NCBI GenBank assembly: GCA_013368375.1
Contig: JAACJP010000032.1
Coordinates: 186,001 to 250,000 of the forward strand
Source: Tricholomella constricta
Taxonomy: Eukaryota; Basidiomycota; Agaricomycetes; Agaricales; Lyophyllaceae
DNA: 64,000 bases
Direction of reading: 5' to 3'
Positions 11,164 to 21,858 of the stretch are shown here, piece by piece; the stretch's first letter is position 1; each line of letters opens with the position of its first letter. The notes beneath the pieces are model-generated. The model was given only the letters and a program-made list of their open reading frames with translations. It was not told where the DNA came from and searched no databases. The translations under genes and the position numbers were made by a program.

Positions 11164-12798
11164 TGATCCTCTTCGCTTCCTTTGGGCATTGCCAACCTTT
11201 CTGCAGCTACTTCTGTAGCACAGAGAGGGGGCGTTACGCAGAGTGGTGCATGGTCTGAGGGGCCAATCCAGTCTGCGACCTCATGTGTAAGTCCTACCAG
11301 TCGGTCTTGTGGTAAGAACATAAGGTCGATTACCGAGGGCTCAGCTGGGATTTCCGCTGTGACCTTTGTGTTTGCTGGGTACCAAGAGCGCGCCGCGTTG
11401 ATAACAACGGGCAGGTCCTCGGCTGTGGGGGTGGATTGTGTAGCCAGTACAATACCTCCCATGCCTGTAAAGGCTTGGGCGACGCGCAGACGACGGCGGT
11501 TGGATGCCAGTCGATTGTTAAAAGGGGTGACAACCGTTTCGAGGTTGCCCGTGAACATGGCCTCTGCATACACAATGATCTGCATACGAGAGGGACCGCG
11601 GGTAGTTGACTTCACCCGTTTAGAGGGTGGAGGTGATGATGGGGGGCCTGCAGAACGCTTTACGTTCTGTTGGTACAAAGTGGAGATCTCTGCAGCAGAG
11701 AGCTTGGGAAACACCTTAGCAAGGGCAAGGATGCCCTCAACTGAGGTGTTTGTTGTAGGTGCTGGCGTTTTGGCAGGTGCCCGACGCGCAGCAGCGGCAA
11801 ATGTTCCCCAGGGAGGGGGCGCGAATGGCGAGGGATAGGGTGTGGGGAACCTCCTGGAGTGGGGCGCGCATAGCTGCGCTTGAGGACAGGCTTAGTGGCT
11901 GCAGGAGCCGCATCAGTCTGCCTAGAGTTCGGTGCAGCTGGGGGCTTCGCGCCAGCGCGCTGCTTGCCCTTGGCTGCAGAAGAAGTCGACAGACCTGCTC
12001 TTCTGGATGGTGCAGGGAATGGGGGCGACGGTAGTGGGTTCCCTGGGTAGGGAACGTGAAGAATACATGCATCGCGCACTGCACACAGTGCCTCGATGGT
12101 GCGGGGGTTGTTGCCAGCATCTTTGGCAAGGAGATTGAGATCAGCAGCGCCCTCAAAGAGCTCTGTGATGCGATGGGCCAGTGCGACGCACATTTGTGCG
12201 GTAAGGGGCGATGTAGAGCGCTCCCAGTAGTGGAGCCACTCCTTGATCGATAAGAGGGAATCAAAGACGGCCTTGGCATCGCTGTTGATGTCCCCATCAC
12301 CTCCAGTGAGGCCTATGGGGGACCCGTTGCCTGGTTGTCCATAGAATGCAACAGGGTCATCTTATGCATGGGTATACTATTTGGCAGATTCTGCCTCCAC
12401 GCGGGACTCTTCCGAGCGGCCTGCATATCGAGATGCACACGTTACATGCAACACCATTACCGTCACTGTAGATATATCATGTACTACACACCAGCCGGAC
12501 TGCGACCGGGCGCCGGGGTATAAATATGGATTTCAAAAAAAAAAAAAAGAAGCTCACCTGGGACACATTTTCATCGTCAGCGTCGTCCGATCCATCCTTA
12601 TCTCCCTTCCAAGCTTTGAGTCGGGTGTTGGGGCAGAGGGCGATGCTGGTCGCGATGATTTCATTGAGGAAGGCGCCGAGGGCGCCTGGGGGCGTTGGGG
12701 GGTGGTTTCGAGGTCATCTCCCCCCAATCCATTGGATCCACTGGGATTTCCGAGGATCCCGGTGGTGTAGTGGTGAAAAAGGCGTCAGAGCTGCTCAT
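11091..12798 (-). pseudogene. LINE A ORF1 fused to endonuclease remnant and interrupted by SINE
   Basis: ORF1 begins MSSSDAFFTTTPPG (12,798), is interrupted by the SINE at 12,369-12,551, and continues as proline/serine-rich sequence with the conserved block RMQIIVYAEAMFTGNLETV and AFTGMGGIVLAT. An internal deletion at about 11,347 joins VTAEIPA of ORF1 in frame to IDLMFLPQDRLVGLTHEV, the C-terminal part of the AP endonuclease of ORF2, giving one 207-residue fusion frame (11,091-11,714). Frames change several times upstream of 11,714. Confidence 0.65.
12369..12551 (+). mobile_element. SINE-like element, copy 2, inside LINE A
   Basis: Plus-strand copy ending in a poly(A)-rich tail (about 12,536-12,551) next to the ORF1 sequence of LINE A. 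It has the same position and content as the SINE in LINE copy B, whereas LINE copy C lacks it, so it went in before A and B separated. It includes cgcgggactcttccgagcgg and gtataaatatggatttc close to the tail. Confidence 0.65.
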
Positions 12799-12911
12799 AG
12801 GTGCAGATCTGACTGAGATCGAGCGAGAAATAAAGGCTAGAGAGGCTAGAAGAGGTTGCGAGGTTGCGACTTGTGGCTGTGCACGTGGTGGTGCTGGATC
12901 AAGAAGCGATG

Positions 12912-13596
12912 TGATAAATTGTTTCGAAGCCCTGGACCCGAGTCCGACACTGTTGCAGGGCTTGCGGAGTTGCTCTCGTCTGCGGAACCCAGAGTGGTGG
13001 TGCTTGCTGCCGCTTGAAGCGGTGAAGGACAAGGCACTCCTCCAACATGTCATGACTGAGTGGTTGACGAGGCTTGTTGTCTTCGTGCTCGTGCCACCAA
13101 TCACAGGCGTACTCGGAAACAGCGGCCGCGGGGTGCTCAAGCGGAATGGAGCCGTCCAACGCGAGAATCAGTGAATCGGAAAGGACGAGTGGGCTGTGAG
13201 GCTCAAGCTGCCCATGGAAATGGGAAGCGAGAAGCCGAAGGATATTGGGAATTTCGCACGATATCATCATGCTTGTTGCAGCGCCGACGAATATCATTGC
13301 AAAGTCCTGTAGTGAAATAAGTCATTGATCCAGAAGATGGCTGAGTCAGCAACGTACCACCGCGGCCAAGCACACTTGCATTGAAGCCCGGACCTCCGCA
13401 TTGTGCACACCTGCAAACTTCACCAAGGCAACACGTAAGCGGGATTCACAGTAGTAAAGCACCTCCTGGAGGTGAACTGCGGCCCCGCCCGACATCGGAA
13501 GCAAAAAGCTCTCGGAATCAATCCAGTGCAGCGGACGGAGGAAGTCATTGATTTGCTTTGGATGAGGTGCGATAAGGGATCAGATAGCGGGAAGAA
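12912..13596 (-). pseudogene. Unknown gene fragment broken by LINE A
   Basis: Two minus-strand exons are visible. The upstream one (about 13,366-13,570) contains SGGAAVHLQEVLYYCESRL and ends LAAV; an intron with GTACGT...CTACAG follows; the next exon (12,912-13,308) reads DFAMIFVGAATSMMI and later CDWWHEHEDNKPRQPLSH. The frame ends exactly where LINE A begins. I do not recognise the family. It has CCGCGG-containing stretches like the KDZ region next to it, so it may have belonged to a KDZ element. Confidence 0.4.
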
Positions 13597-13907
13597 AAAA
13601 GCTGTTGCCACAGCCACATGTAGTAATGGTGACTTTCACACTGTCATGTGACCAGGGCATGTGACAACAATGTCCGTGGACATGACCTGTGCTGACATTT
13701 ATCAGGTGGACAGCGGGGTGACATCTGATCTCTTACCACTGCATCAGGTTCACATGCTTTAGAAGGCATTTATATGCCAAAGGATGCCCTGATCAGCATC
13801 CGCGGAAGGCAACGTCCGCGGACATAGATAGGCAGAGGGCAACATTTAACGATTCATATCTGCAGACATTGTTATGACCCCGCAGACACAAAACTGCATG
13901 GTCCATT
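13597..13907. repeat. KDZ-associated non-coding region with TCCGCGGA palindromes
   Basis: No coding frame. It contains TCCGCGGA at 13,799 and 13,815 and a degenerate copy near 13,658. It lies beyond the 3' end of KDZ copy 2 and is probably the subterminal region of that transposon; I could not define a terminal inverted repeat. Confidence 0.4.
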
Positions 13908-14259
13908 CTATTGAAGCAATGCTATATATGATTTATTGACAGTTTTAAATCGTTGCTCCACATGGCTGTCTTCCGCCGTGCATATGCTGTCGGGCCCAGT
14001 TGCCTCCGCACCGCGCTCTATCCAGATCTGGGCCTGATGAAGGAAATATCGGGTGGTCCAAGTCATTTCATATTGAACAAGAGTAAATTCTTCTGTCCAT
14101 CGATCCTTTTGTGCCCTTGCCCTTAAATGAATATGTTGGACTATTGGTATCATGTCAGTAACAACTCCGCGGAGTTGACACCAAAGGACATACACTCCAG
14201 CACAGTCTCTGGACTATCTGTTGCTTGACCAGGTATTTGCCAGATCAAGGAAAGGCTGG
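13908..14259 (-). pseudogene. KDZ transposase copy 2, C-terminal end
   Basis: The minus-strand frame begins KYQPFLDLANTW just inside 14,259 and continues with IHLRARAQKDRWTEEF, TLVQYEMTWTTRYFLHQAQ and IWIERGAEA, the helical C-terminal tail of KDZ (Kyakuja-Dileera-Zisupton) transposases. A TAG interrupts the frame near 14,216. The preceding part of the same protein is on the plus strand at 35,050-35,421 and ends exactly where this piece would continue, which supports the inversion described in the findings. Confidence 0.7.
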
Positions 14260-14263
14260 TACT

Positions 14264-15070
14264 TCAGATATCAGTTGAGCCCGGAGTGTTGGGATCCAGT
14301 ATGGCGGTGCTCGATTTCACGGGGGCGGCCGCGCTGCTATACGACGGCCTCAGCGTAGAGGTGATAGGACCTGCCGGCTCCCGGTAAATGGTCTTAAGGG
14401 CGGGGGGTAAAGGTGCCCAACGAATCGGGTCAGGGGGGGGCTCCCGACGAGGAGGGGCCGGTGCTGCAGGGGCGGCCAGCGCAGATTTGGCCTTCTTCTG
14501 CTTCTTTGGTGTGCGCACGTGTTGACAAGCAATGCGCTTCCCCAATACAATGAGAGCATCACCGATCTGCCGATCAGTGCCCTTGATAGAGACTAAGCGC
14601 TGCCGTTCCTCGTCTGGCCCCATGGTGAAGGCCGAGACGCGAGCGCCAGAAAGGTCGTGGATTTGTTTAAGTCCTCTTCCTCGAGAGCCGACGATCTGCG
14701 GCATAAGGGAGTCTGGGAACTCCAAGCCGATCAGATATCGGTCAGCTTTTCCTTCCATAGAGTTAATGAATTCCCCAGAGAGGTGGAAGGACGAGGGGTG
14801 GCCAGTGTTGGCGTTAGAGCGGCCGCTCTTGCGGTGAGGCAGAGGAGCGGGGGGAGGGGGTTTGTTAGACAATGGAGGGGCTTTAGAGACCGCCGCCGTA
14901 GTGGTAGTGGCAGCGATGACGGTGCCCGCTTCAAGGGCCGATAGGCGCACTTCCATGGCCGAGAGTGCCAGTCGCGTCTGGCGTACAACGCGAGCCATGT
15001 TTTCCAGTTCTTCAGCAGGGTAGATCCCGTCGAGAAAGACCTGGGAGGCATGAGGGGTAGGGGTAGACAT
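14264..15070 (-). CDS. Gag-like protein with KH domain of an LTR element
   Basis: ORF of 268 residues starting 100 bases downstream of the LTR at 15,171-15,626 and on the same strand. Residues 20-48 form a predicted coiled coil. A proline-rich linker follows, then residues 111-180 fit a KH type I RNA-binding domain: LEFPDSLMPQIVGSRGRG with GXXG at residues 128-131, LKQIHDLSGARV, and a final strand-helix SIKGTDRQIGDAL. The tail is proline-rich. The place directly after the LTR is the gag position. No protease, integrase or RT is present, so the element seems non-autonomous. The stop at 14,264 lies at an inversion junction; the original C-terminus probably continues at 35,422. The KH call is from motif spacing. 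Confidence 0.65.
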   Translation of the reverse strand: MSTPTPHASQVFLDGIYPAEELENMARVVRQTRLALSAMEVRLSALEAGTVIAATTTTAAVSKAPPLSNKPPPPAPLPHRKSGRSNANTGHPSSFHLSGEFINSMEGKADRYLIGLEFPDSLMPQIVGSRGRGLKQIHDLSGARVSAFTMGPDEERQRLVSIKGTDRQIGDALIVLGKRIACQHVRTPKKQKKAKSALAAPAAPAPPRREPPPDPIRWAPLPPALKTIYREPAGPITSTLRPSYSSAAAPVKSSTAILDPNTPGSTDI

Positions 15071-15170
15071 CGTCAGAGTTACGAGAGGGTTGGGGTGTGT
15101 GAAGACACGGAGGGGTTAGGTGTTGGTGCGACGAGCAAGAGGGGCGGGCCGCGTAGGAACCTGAACAACC

Positions 15171-15626
15171 TGTTAGAGGACGTCCGGATGGGCGAAGGCG
15201 AGCGACGAGCTACAAGCCGGCGCGAGCCAAGAGGGTCCTGAATGCAGTCAAGTGAGCAATCAACAGTGCGAAACATGAGGAGGGCGACGAGAGAGCAAGC
15301 TAAGAGTCGATCAATGTATAAACCCGAAGATACTGTTATTGTTCAGGTTGGAGATATTCTATCTCCAACCCAGGCTTATATACTACATCGCCGAGCCGAT
15401 GACTAAGGCGGTATGTAAAGGCGCTGACTACTGATGAGTAACAATTGTCCAGCTGACTGATAGGAATCTAAGTAGTGGTGTCGGTGTGGGAGTAATGGCT
15501 ACGAAAGGGGCGTAAGAACAGTATGGCGGTCAGCAAGTATGTCTAAGGCGGGGGCCATGGGGGCCGATGACAGAGAACGAGAGACTAAGTGATAATAGGA
15601 GTGGGCGCACGGTGCAGCCCCTTACA
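15171..15626 (-). repeat. LTR 1 of the KH-gag element
   Basis: Inverted copy of the LTR at 35,726-36,174 (TGTAAGG...TAACA on its own strand). It is flanked at 15,627-15,631 by GATAC, the complement of the GTATC beside the other LTR. It contains a TATA box (tatataag on the minus strand) followed by an 11 bp stem hairpin around 15,345-15,370. Minor indels separate it from LTR 2. Confidence 0.85.
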
Positions 15627-15631
15627 GATAC
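15627..15631. repeat. Target-site duplication (GTATC on minus strand)
   Basis: Five bases between LTR 1 and the KDZ exon. The same GTATC follows LTR 2 at 36,175-36,179. Both sit inside the KDZ codons ...LECKV|SAFQYW, so the pair marks the original insertion point. Confidence 0.8.
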
Positions 15632-16809
15632 CTTGCATTCCAGGTTCGCAAGACGATAATCATCAAGGACTGCAATGGTGAAGAGCATATTGTATCGTGT
15701 GAAGCTAGCAGGCACCAATCATTTGTGCATCAGGTCTGTATTGACCTGGCTGACTCCGCGGCATGAACAGAAGACAAGTGGAATGTAGTGAATACCATTG
15801 ACATGTACAATGCACACATAACAATTGTTGAATGCATCGTGCTGTGGCATTCTTGCCGGAAGGTCATCATTGACACCATTGTCATTGTCATCTTCCTCAT
15901 CCACTTTGACTTCAACTGTGTCCAGAGTAGACCCTGCCTCAGCTATCGGATGAAATTCTGGCTCTTGACCATAAGCGCGGCTCAAACACGCCATATAATT
16001 GTCATCCTGTGCATCATAGGAAGTCTGCTCGGTAATGTCCGCAGCGTCCGCGGGGTTGACATGTCGACCCGCGGGGTCGTTCCGCTGCTCTGTGCAGTGA
16101 TTCTTCTGTTCTTCATTGTCATATTCCACCTGGAATCTCTCCAACTGCTCCTGTTGCAGCTGTAGCGTATCACAGAGTGCTTTCCCGGAGAAGTGAGGGA
16201 CCAGCAAGTAGGTACCGACCTCCTGCAGCTGAGCTGCCTGGAAGTATTGACCTGTCCAGAACTCAATGCAATGGAGAGGATTATCCCTGTGGGTTGTCTG
16301 CATGCAACCCCAGCAGAGTATCCTGTCACTAAGACAGTCCCGGCAACGCCAACGTCCATAGTTGCCCTTGGGACAACCAGAACATTGAGTATGATTCTCA
16401 ATGTACTCTCTCCCAAGGAGCCCCTCCAACAGCTCTGGAACATGGTTCACAAACTCTTGAAAGTAATCAGCTTGTGTTTGTGCTTTGATTCAGTTACATG
16501 TATACAATGTACACAATACATCAAAGAACAATTCACTTTGGCCCGTTTGGGGGCAACACCATCAGTGGTGTCATCCAGCTCTGTTGAGTGAATGTCCGAA
16601 TGCTGAAAGGGTTGGACATGGGTTTGCACACCCTGAGGGACAGATGTAGCAGGGTCCGGTGACCTCTTGCGTAAAGGGACACTCCTGGATTCCAAAATGT
16701 CACCCCTCTGGGTATGCCTGACTGTTGTCTCGACATCTACATGTGAACGAGAACTTTCCTGAAGGACTTCATCCTTCTTGCGACGTGTGCGCTTTACTGT
16801 ACGCAACAT
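15632..16809 (-). pseudogene. KDZ transposase copy 1, N-terminal half with CxC2 zinc finger
   Basis: Minus-strand gene starting at ATG 16,809. A basic, disordered first exon is followed by the CxC2-type cysteine cluster: CSGCPKGNYGRWRC, DCLSDRILCWGC, the HCIEFW block, and CYVCIVHVNGIHYIPLVFCSC. Next comes VPASFTRYNMLFTIAVLDDY and LANLECK, typical of the region ahead of the KDZ RNase H-like domain. A TGA at 15,717-15,719 replaces an expected Trp codon. The gene is then split by the KH-gag LTR element at GTATC; the rest is at 36,180-37,840. KDZ transposases are expanded in Agaricomycetes. The gene is dead. Confidence 0.8.
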
Positions 16810-17064
16810 GGTGGGTAAGGGTGAGATCTGATATGGTGGAAAAATCAGAAACTGTCTACTGATGTATCACTGATTACTCGGACATGTCCTCATGGTTGTG
16901 CAAAGGTCAGCTGCACTCACAATCGGGGCCATCGCTGCACCCGTTCCTCATATTACCTAAACTGGAAAATTCCTTGCCAAATGCGGGTACTGTGGGACAA
17001 CTGTCAAGCGTGAAGTTCAACACTTTTTGACCCAAATAGGAAATCTTCTTTACGGAGCTCCATC
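16810..17064. promoter_or_regulatory. Divergent promoter between KDZ transposase and companion gene
   Basis: 255 bases between two head-to-head start codons (16,809 minus and 17,065 plus). The arrangement suggests one shared control region for both KDZ-element genes. No TATA box stands out. Confidence 0.45.
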
Positions 17065-19142
17065 ATGTCCGAAAATATTTTTACACCAGAAACAGTCCCA
17101 CATGCCGCTGGGGCCCTGAAGAAGACAAGCAAGGAGCCCTGTTACCCGGCTGTGCGTGGTCCTCAACAAGTACCGAGAGGAGTACCGGTCAGAGTCGGAC
17201 AAGGCAAAAAGGGTGGCCATTTTTAGGGACAAAGTCTTGGTTGATATTTTTAACTTCTGGAAGGCAAAGGGAACAGAGCCAAAGACCGACAAGAAGTCCG
17301 CATCAGCTACCACGGTCTGTCAGGCTAGAGTGTGTATCTCTGTATCATCACACTGATCAGCATACAGAAACTGGCAGATTGGGTGAGGAACAACTGGAGG
17401 CCCTACCCATCATATAACCAGTCATCGGGTAATGTGAAGGTTACTGTGCGCCAGGTAGTCAATTGGACAATGCACGGCTTGATTACCGCAGAGTTGAAAG
17501 AGATACTGGAGGAGGTCGATGAATCTCCCACCGCGGCCTTCCAGCAACACAACAAGGCTTTGGCACGGGTGATGAACAAATTCACTCCGCAACAACTCCA
17601 GGAGGCAGAGGCCACTGCCCATGAGTGGAGCACCAAGGGCTTTCCCCCTGAGGAGCAGCGCAAGTGAGTGACTCTGCGGAGTCTGCGGACATCTCGGAGT
17701 TGATACCTTCTTATCTCAGGAATGCGGATAAGCGGGGCTTTCAACGAGTGGAGAATGAGGATGCCAATAGGTGGCGAGAGATGGGCATGCTGTCCCTTAC
17801 CTTTGTGGTATGGAAGGGGCAAGATGGGCAACTGAATGTCCGGGCGTGAGTTGTTCATCGACTCTGCGGACTTGTGCTGATGTTCACCGCGGAGCAGTCA
17901 TGACAGCATTGCGGCAAATGCAGGAGTGATCAGCAAAGGTTTCATTGATACCTTTCCGCACATTGTGAAGGATTTCAAGAGAAAGCTTATGGATTATGTC
18001 CTTTCCCTCCAAGAATCGATTGCACCAGACCCCCTGCATCAGACTGATACAGTAATTCAGCCACGTCCAGATCTACAGCTGGATCAACAAAATGACGGTT
18101 TTCCAATTCTACTGGAGTTGGTATCATATCACACCTATCCTAATTTCCTTACAGAACTAGCATCCGGACACCTCCTGTCATCCCCTCCATTCACTTCCAT
18201 AAAAGCAGACAATGGAATGTTCATCTCCGCGGAGTACGTGCCTGCGGACATCCGAATTCAAGACCCACGGAACCTCCGACTAAATGAACTCCGGGATTTG
18301 CTTGACTTCTGGCACTCTCGCCAGAAGAGGCTTGGACCCTCAGAGACCTTTCGCTGGTCCAGTTACTTGACCAAGAAAAAGGAGAGAATGGAGGCGGTCT
18401 ATGGGGCGCGAAAGGACCATAAAGCTTTGGCTGCCGTGGCAGCAGCAAAGAAAGCAAGGCGGAAGAGGGGCAAAAAAAAAAGCACCAGCCCTTAGAAAGC
18501 CTTATTCCGATGTCGGACCTGGAAGGCAGTGACGGCGAACACGGCAGTCCAGCACCAGATGAAAACCAACATCCGACACCCCTGGGATTCAATCCATTAC
18601 CGGATAACGGCCGCGGACCACCCGATGAACTCTCAGAACACAATCAGAATCAATCACAAGATAACGACTCCCACGGACCACCCAACACACCCCGCAGAGC
18701 ATCCAACGTACCCGGACCTGGAGAACAGACTGATGAATATGGTCTCAACATCAATGAAACTGAGGTCACCATTGAGGAAACAACAATGCACCGCTTAAAT
18801 GCCCTGACTCAGGCACCCATCAATGGGCCTGGCGAAGGGCTGCCACAGTATATGGTGCCGGCAACTGCAATGCAGCTGCTCAACAAGGTAACTGCGCCAC
18901 CCAACACTCCTGCTCCCTCTCTGCCTGGTACACCAACTCCACCCCCACCTCCGGTTACACGCAAGCGCAAGCATGTTGAAGGACAGACTAAGCGAAAGAA
19001 ATCAAAGCAGGATTTGCTGCTTGCGGAGGCCGCGGACTTTGGTGCCAATACCAGGGGTAGCCGCACATGCAATGGGACCACAACGCAAGCCACAACAAAG
19101 AAGTCCACGGGGGTTGGCATTGGAAGATCAAAGCGCTGCTAG
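17065..19142 (+). pseudogene. KDZ-companion gene of unknown function
   Basis: Divergent partner of the KDZ transposase. It starts MSENIFTPETVP (ATG 17,065) and continues after a one-base frameshift near 17,145 as VVLNKYREEYRSESDKAKRV. Exons then give KLADWVRNNWRPYPSYNQSS, a helical region, VVWKGQDGQLNV, GFIDTFPHIVKDFKRKL, and a C-terminal block RLGPSETFRWSSYLTKKKER with a Lys-rich tail. Introns near 17,318-17,370, 17,666-17,720 and 17,848-17,901 are GT-AG. The A10 run at 18,471-18,481 shifts the frame and separates a Ser/Pro-rich, basic C-terminal part (18,510-19,142, with RKRKHVEGQTKRKK nuclear signal). I recall similar proteins next to KDZ transposases in mushroom genomes, but no function is known. 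Two one-base shifts could be decay or sequence error. Confidence 0.55.
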
Positions 19143-19309
19143 TCTTTTGCTTGTACTTGACTTCACATTATACTTAGAGAACATTCTAATTTTGGAGAGC
19201 ACTATTATTTTGTATATACTATTTTGAAAGTATAATACAATTTACTTCTTGATCTTGCTACTATATTGAAGAAGTATTACAAGATATATATGCATGAGAC
19301 TACAAAAAA

Positions 19310-19793
19310 AATATGTATATAAATGTCCGCGGGTTTGCAAAAAATGATTGTCCGCAGGGTTGCCAAAAAACCATGTCCGCGGGGTGCTCATCGAAGTCCG
19401 TGGGGCCATGCTGAATGCCCTGCAGTTCCCTGATAGTGGCGCCGAGGAGAGACGCGAGCCGGGCCTCAACCACCTTTGGGTCAGTGCTGGCCTTTGCCTC
19501 GGGCCAGACTTTTTTCTACATAAATAAAGTGAAGTCAGTAATCTGAAGGAAGTCAAATAAAAATGAACCATACTGCTTTACTGTAGACCGCGGCCAGGGC
19601 GGCACGATCCCCGCTTGCGACCGCAATGGCAAGCTCCTGATCAATAGATTTGAGGGCAAGAATAGACATGAAGCTAGTGCGCGGAGCTGGAGTGCGGGTT
19701 GGGGCGCGGGGTTGCGGACATGAGAGGAAAGAAGGGGGAAAATTTTGAAGCTGTTGACGCCATTCAAGCGTGAAAGGCCGGACGTACTTGAAC
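19310..19793 (-). pseudogene. Small two-exon gene, unknown function
   Basis: Starts MFKYVRPFTLEWRQQLQNF (19,793), contains SIDQELAIAVASGDRAA and LAAVYSKA, then a 61 nt intron (GTATGG...ATGTAG), then KKVWPEAKASTDPKVVEARL and TIRELQGIQHGPTDF, ending at about 19,310. Helical, Ala-rich, no family recognised. Copies of TCCGCGG-type repeats follow it. The N-terminal part (to about 19,702) is included in the duplicated segment and reappears beside LINE B. Confidence 0.4.
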
Positions 19794-21858
19794 ATAGATC
19801 ACGTCCAATCCAACACAGATGCCAGACACGCGTCAGGCAAAGGGCGCTGAGGCACTCTGCCTCAGCATAGCATCCGCGGAGTCAAAGAAACTGCTCCCGT
19901 GCTTCCGCCTGCGTACGCGCAGGTCCTATCATATAATCCCGCTTTGCGATCGAACTTGATCTAGATGCTATGTGCGTGCTGCAATATCCTCACTTGGTCA
20001 CGTATGACGGAACCGAAGGCCAGGTCCAGGAAAAGGACAATCAGTGGTGCGGTGATAAAAAACAGTCTAGGATGTGTAGAGCGACACGACATGGGCGGCA
20101 AGGTCCTTGACTATCGGGTATGAGTACGCTGGTTCTGCGTATAGGCTTTTGCTGTGCTTTGAATGCTTTTGCTGCGCTTTGAATTGTGTCCTGCCATAAT
20201 CATGTCCGAAGGGCACTGATGGTGCGGATGCTTAGGAAGGTCGCGGCGAGGCTTCAGATAGAGTGATTGTATAGACGGATTAAAAAAGATATCAAGACAG
20301 AATTTACCTATCAGTTTCCCGTCTCATGACCAAGTCCACCACAAACTGTGACTGGACGATCACATTACAGGTGGTCGGATATTCACAGGCGATCTAGCAT
20401 CTAGGAAGTTGTATTACTCAGTACATCCAAGCATAGGTCGCTTTTGATTCTGCGAGTACTTACAGTGCTTCGATCTCCGCATCACACAGAATAAATGCCG
20501 CCTTGCACAGCACGGTCCCCTTGCACGTGGAAGAACAGGAAAAGGCAAGAATGTGAATGTATGTCAGGTTGATTAGAACTGCTTTCCAAGCATGAGTGAG
20601 AATGAAGTGGTACGCATGCGCTGACGCCGCATCGCCCAGGTTAACAGTCGAGGGGGGGGGCAGGGAGGTGTCTCTCAATTTTCTGCGCCCCCTTGTAGTA
20701 GCCGTCGATGACATGGCCAAAATCACTGTGTTTGCCTGTAGGATGATGGAATTTAGTTATTACATATTCTGAGCAATTGAATCTATGGGAGGGTACACGC
20801 CGTTGAGATGTGGGGATGCGCGCAGGGTCAAGAGATCATGCGAGTTGTGATTTTTCATCCTACCTGACCCTAGGTCGGCGATCTCTTCCAAGATCTGATC
20901 ATTGTGATTTTAGGAAAAGGTATCTATTTGAGATGCTTCTCCCCTCGTGAGATGTTGGCACCCTTGATGAGTACAGTTTGTATTGTAGCATTGCACCTAT
21001 GGTGCACAATTTATGTGAATATAGGTACACTCTACAAGAGCCACATAATTATGATACCGCACTCGTTTTCCAGCGCGCAATTCCCTCCGATTTGGAATAA
21101 TAACTATTGTATGAAAACCCTAGACGCAAAGGTTAAGATAAGAAAGTCAAAGCATCTTTATAGCACGTGACTTACTGTGTGAGTTCATTATCGTGAGTGA
21201 ATTGGTATGTTTCCTGGGTGGGTTGCACCATCCAGGTAATAAAATTCGAGCTTCGCGATTCCAACCAACCACGACGGTATGCACAGCGAGGCAAAAATGA
21301 GACATACTTTTCACTACGACTGAAACACGGTTGTTCATTGTTGTCTCGACGAATTCATGGGGATTTCATCATGCTGCAGTATAAACGGTGTCGAAGACGC
21401 GCAGTCACTGAGTGATGTCGATTGCTCTCTATCAAGGCTGAAGAACACGGAAAATTGGTCGTTTGGTGCCAAGTGCTGGATTTCGCATGGCATCGTCAGA
21501 GGTCGGACTCGTCGCTTGACATCCCATCGGGACCGAGGCGTTGAAGGAGCCTCGTGTGCTGACGAAGGTGAGGATTGACCTGTGAAATGTCTAATCGTCT
21601 TTGCCAGAGCTGATACAGGGAGGTCAAGAAAGGCTCAGAAAGCGGACAATGGTCGGAAAATTAAACCCACTGTTAGCTTCTGATGCTTGTGTCTCTCGTG
21701 TTGAGCGAGTTGGCCGGGGGCATGTGTCAAGATCGTAATATACTTCTAAATAAGATGCCCACGACCACCATATTGAAGCTTGTCTCTATTTCAACGACAA
21801 CGACGACTTCCACGATCCCAGCTGCAAAGACCTCATCCACGACCTCAAAGGCGTCATC
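19702..21858. repeat. Segmental duplication, copy 1 (2,157 bp)
   Basis: Direct repeat with 28,866-31,022, offset 9,164 bases. In reading both I noted only three substitutions (near 21,673, 21,741 and 21,793), all transitions with copy 1 carrying A or T. Left limit lies inside the small gene at 19.3-19.8 kb; right limit is gcgtcatc at 21,858, after which the copies differ. The segment holds no transposase frame that I can recognise. Confidence 0.9.
20460..20726 (-). CDS. Hypothetical ORF within duplication copy 1
   Basis: 88-codon frame, MILAMSSTATTRGRRKL at the start and CKAAFILCDAEIEAL at the end, followed by GTAAGTAC, a good splice donor. The identical frame occurs at 29,624-29,890. It could be an exon of an unrecognised gene; no homology is evident. 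Confidence 0.25.
   Translation of the reverse strand: MILAMSSTATTRGRRKLRDTSLPPPSTVNLGDAASAHAYHFILTHAWKAVLINLTYIHILAFSCSSTCKGTVLCKAAFILCDAEIEAL

Larger units (their letters stand above)
9807..12911 (-). mobile_element. LINE retrotransposon, copy A (3'-truncated, internally deleted)
   Basis: Minus-strand non-LTR element: 5' UTR and ORF1 start from 12,911 (ATG at 12,798), ORF1 zinc-knuckle-type protein, endonuclease and reverse transcriptase down to about 9,866. It shares sequence with copy B (24.96-28.87 kb) and the 5' part with copy C (45.44 kb). Relative to copy B it lacks about 1.3 kb covering the ORF1 C-terminus and most of the endonuclease. The 5' end fits gcttcttgatcc, also seen in copy C. 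It has cut into an unknown gene fragment at 12,912. Several frameshifts make it inactive. Confidence 0.8.

Noticed and set aside
17065..19142. TET/JBP-type dioxygenase linked to KDZ
   Set aside because: Fungal TET/JBP genes can lie next to KDZ elements, but no HxD...H iron-binding motif or double-stranded beta-helix pattern is visible in this gene.
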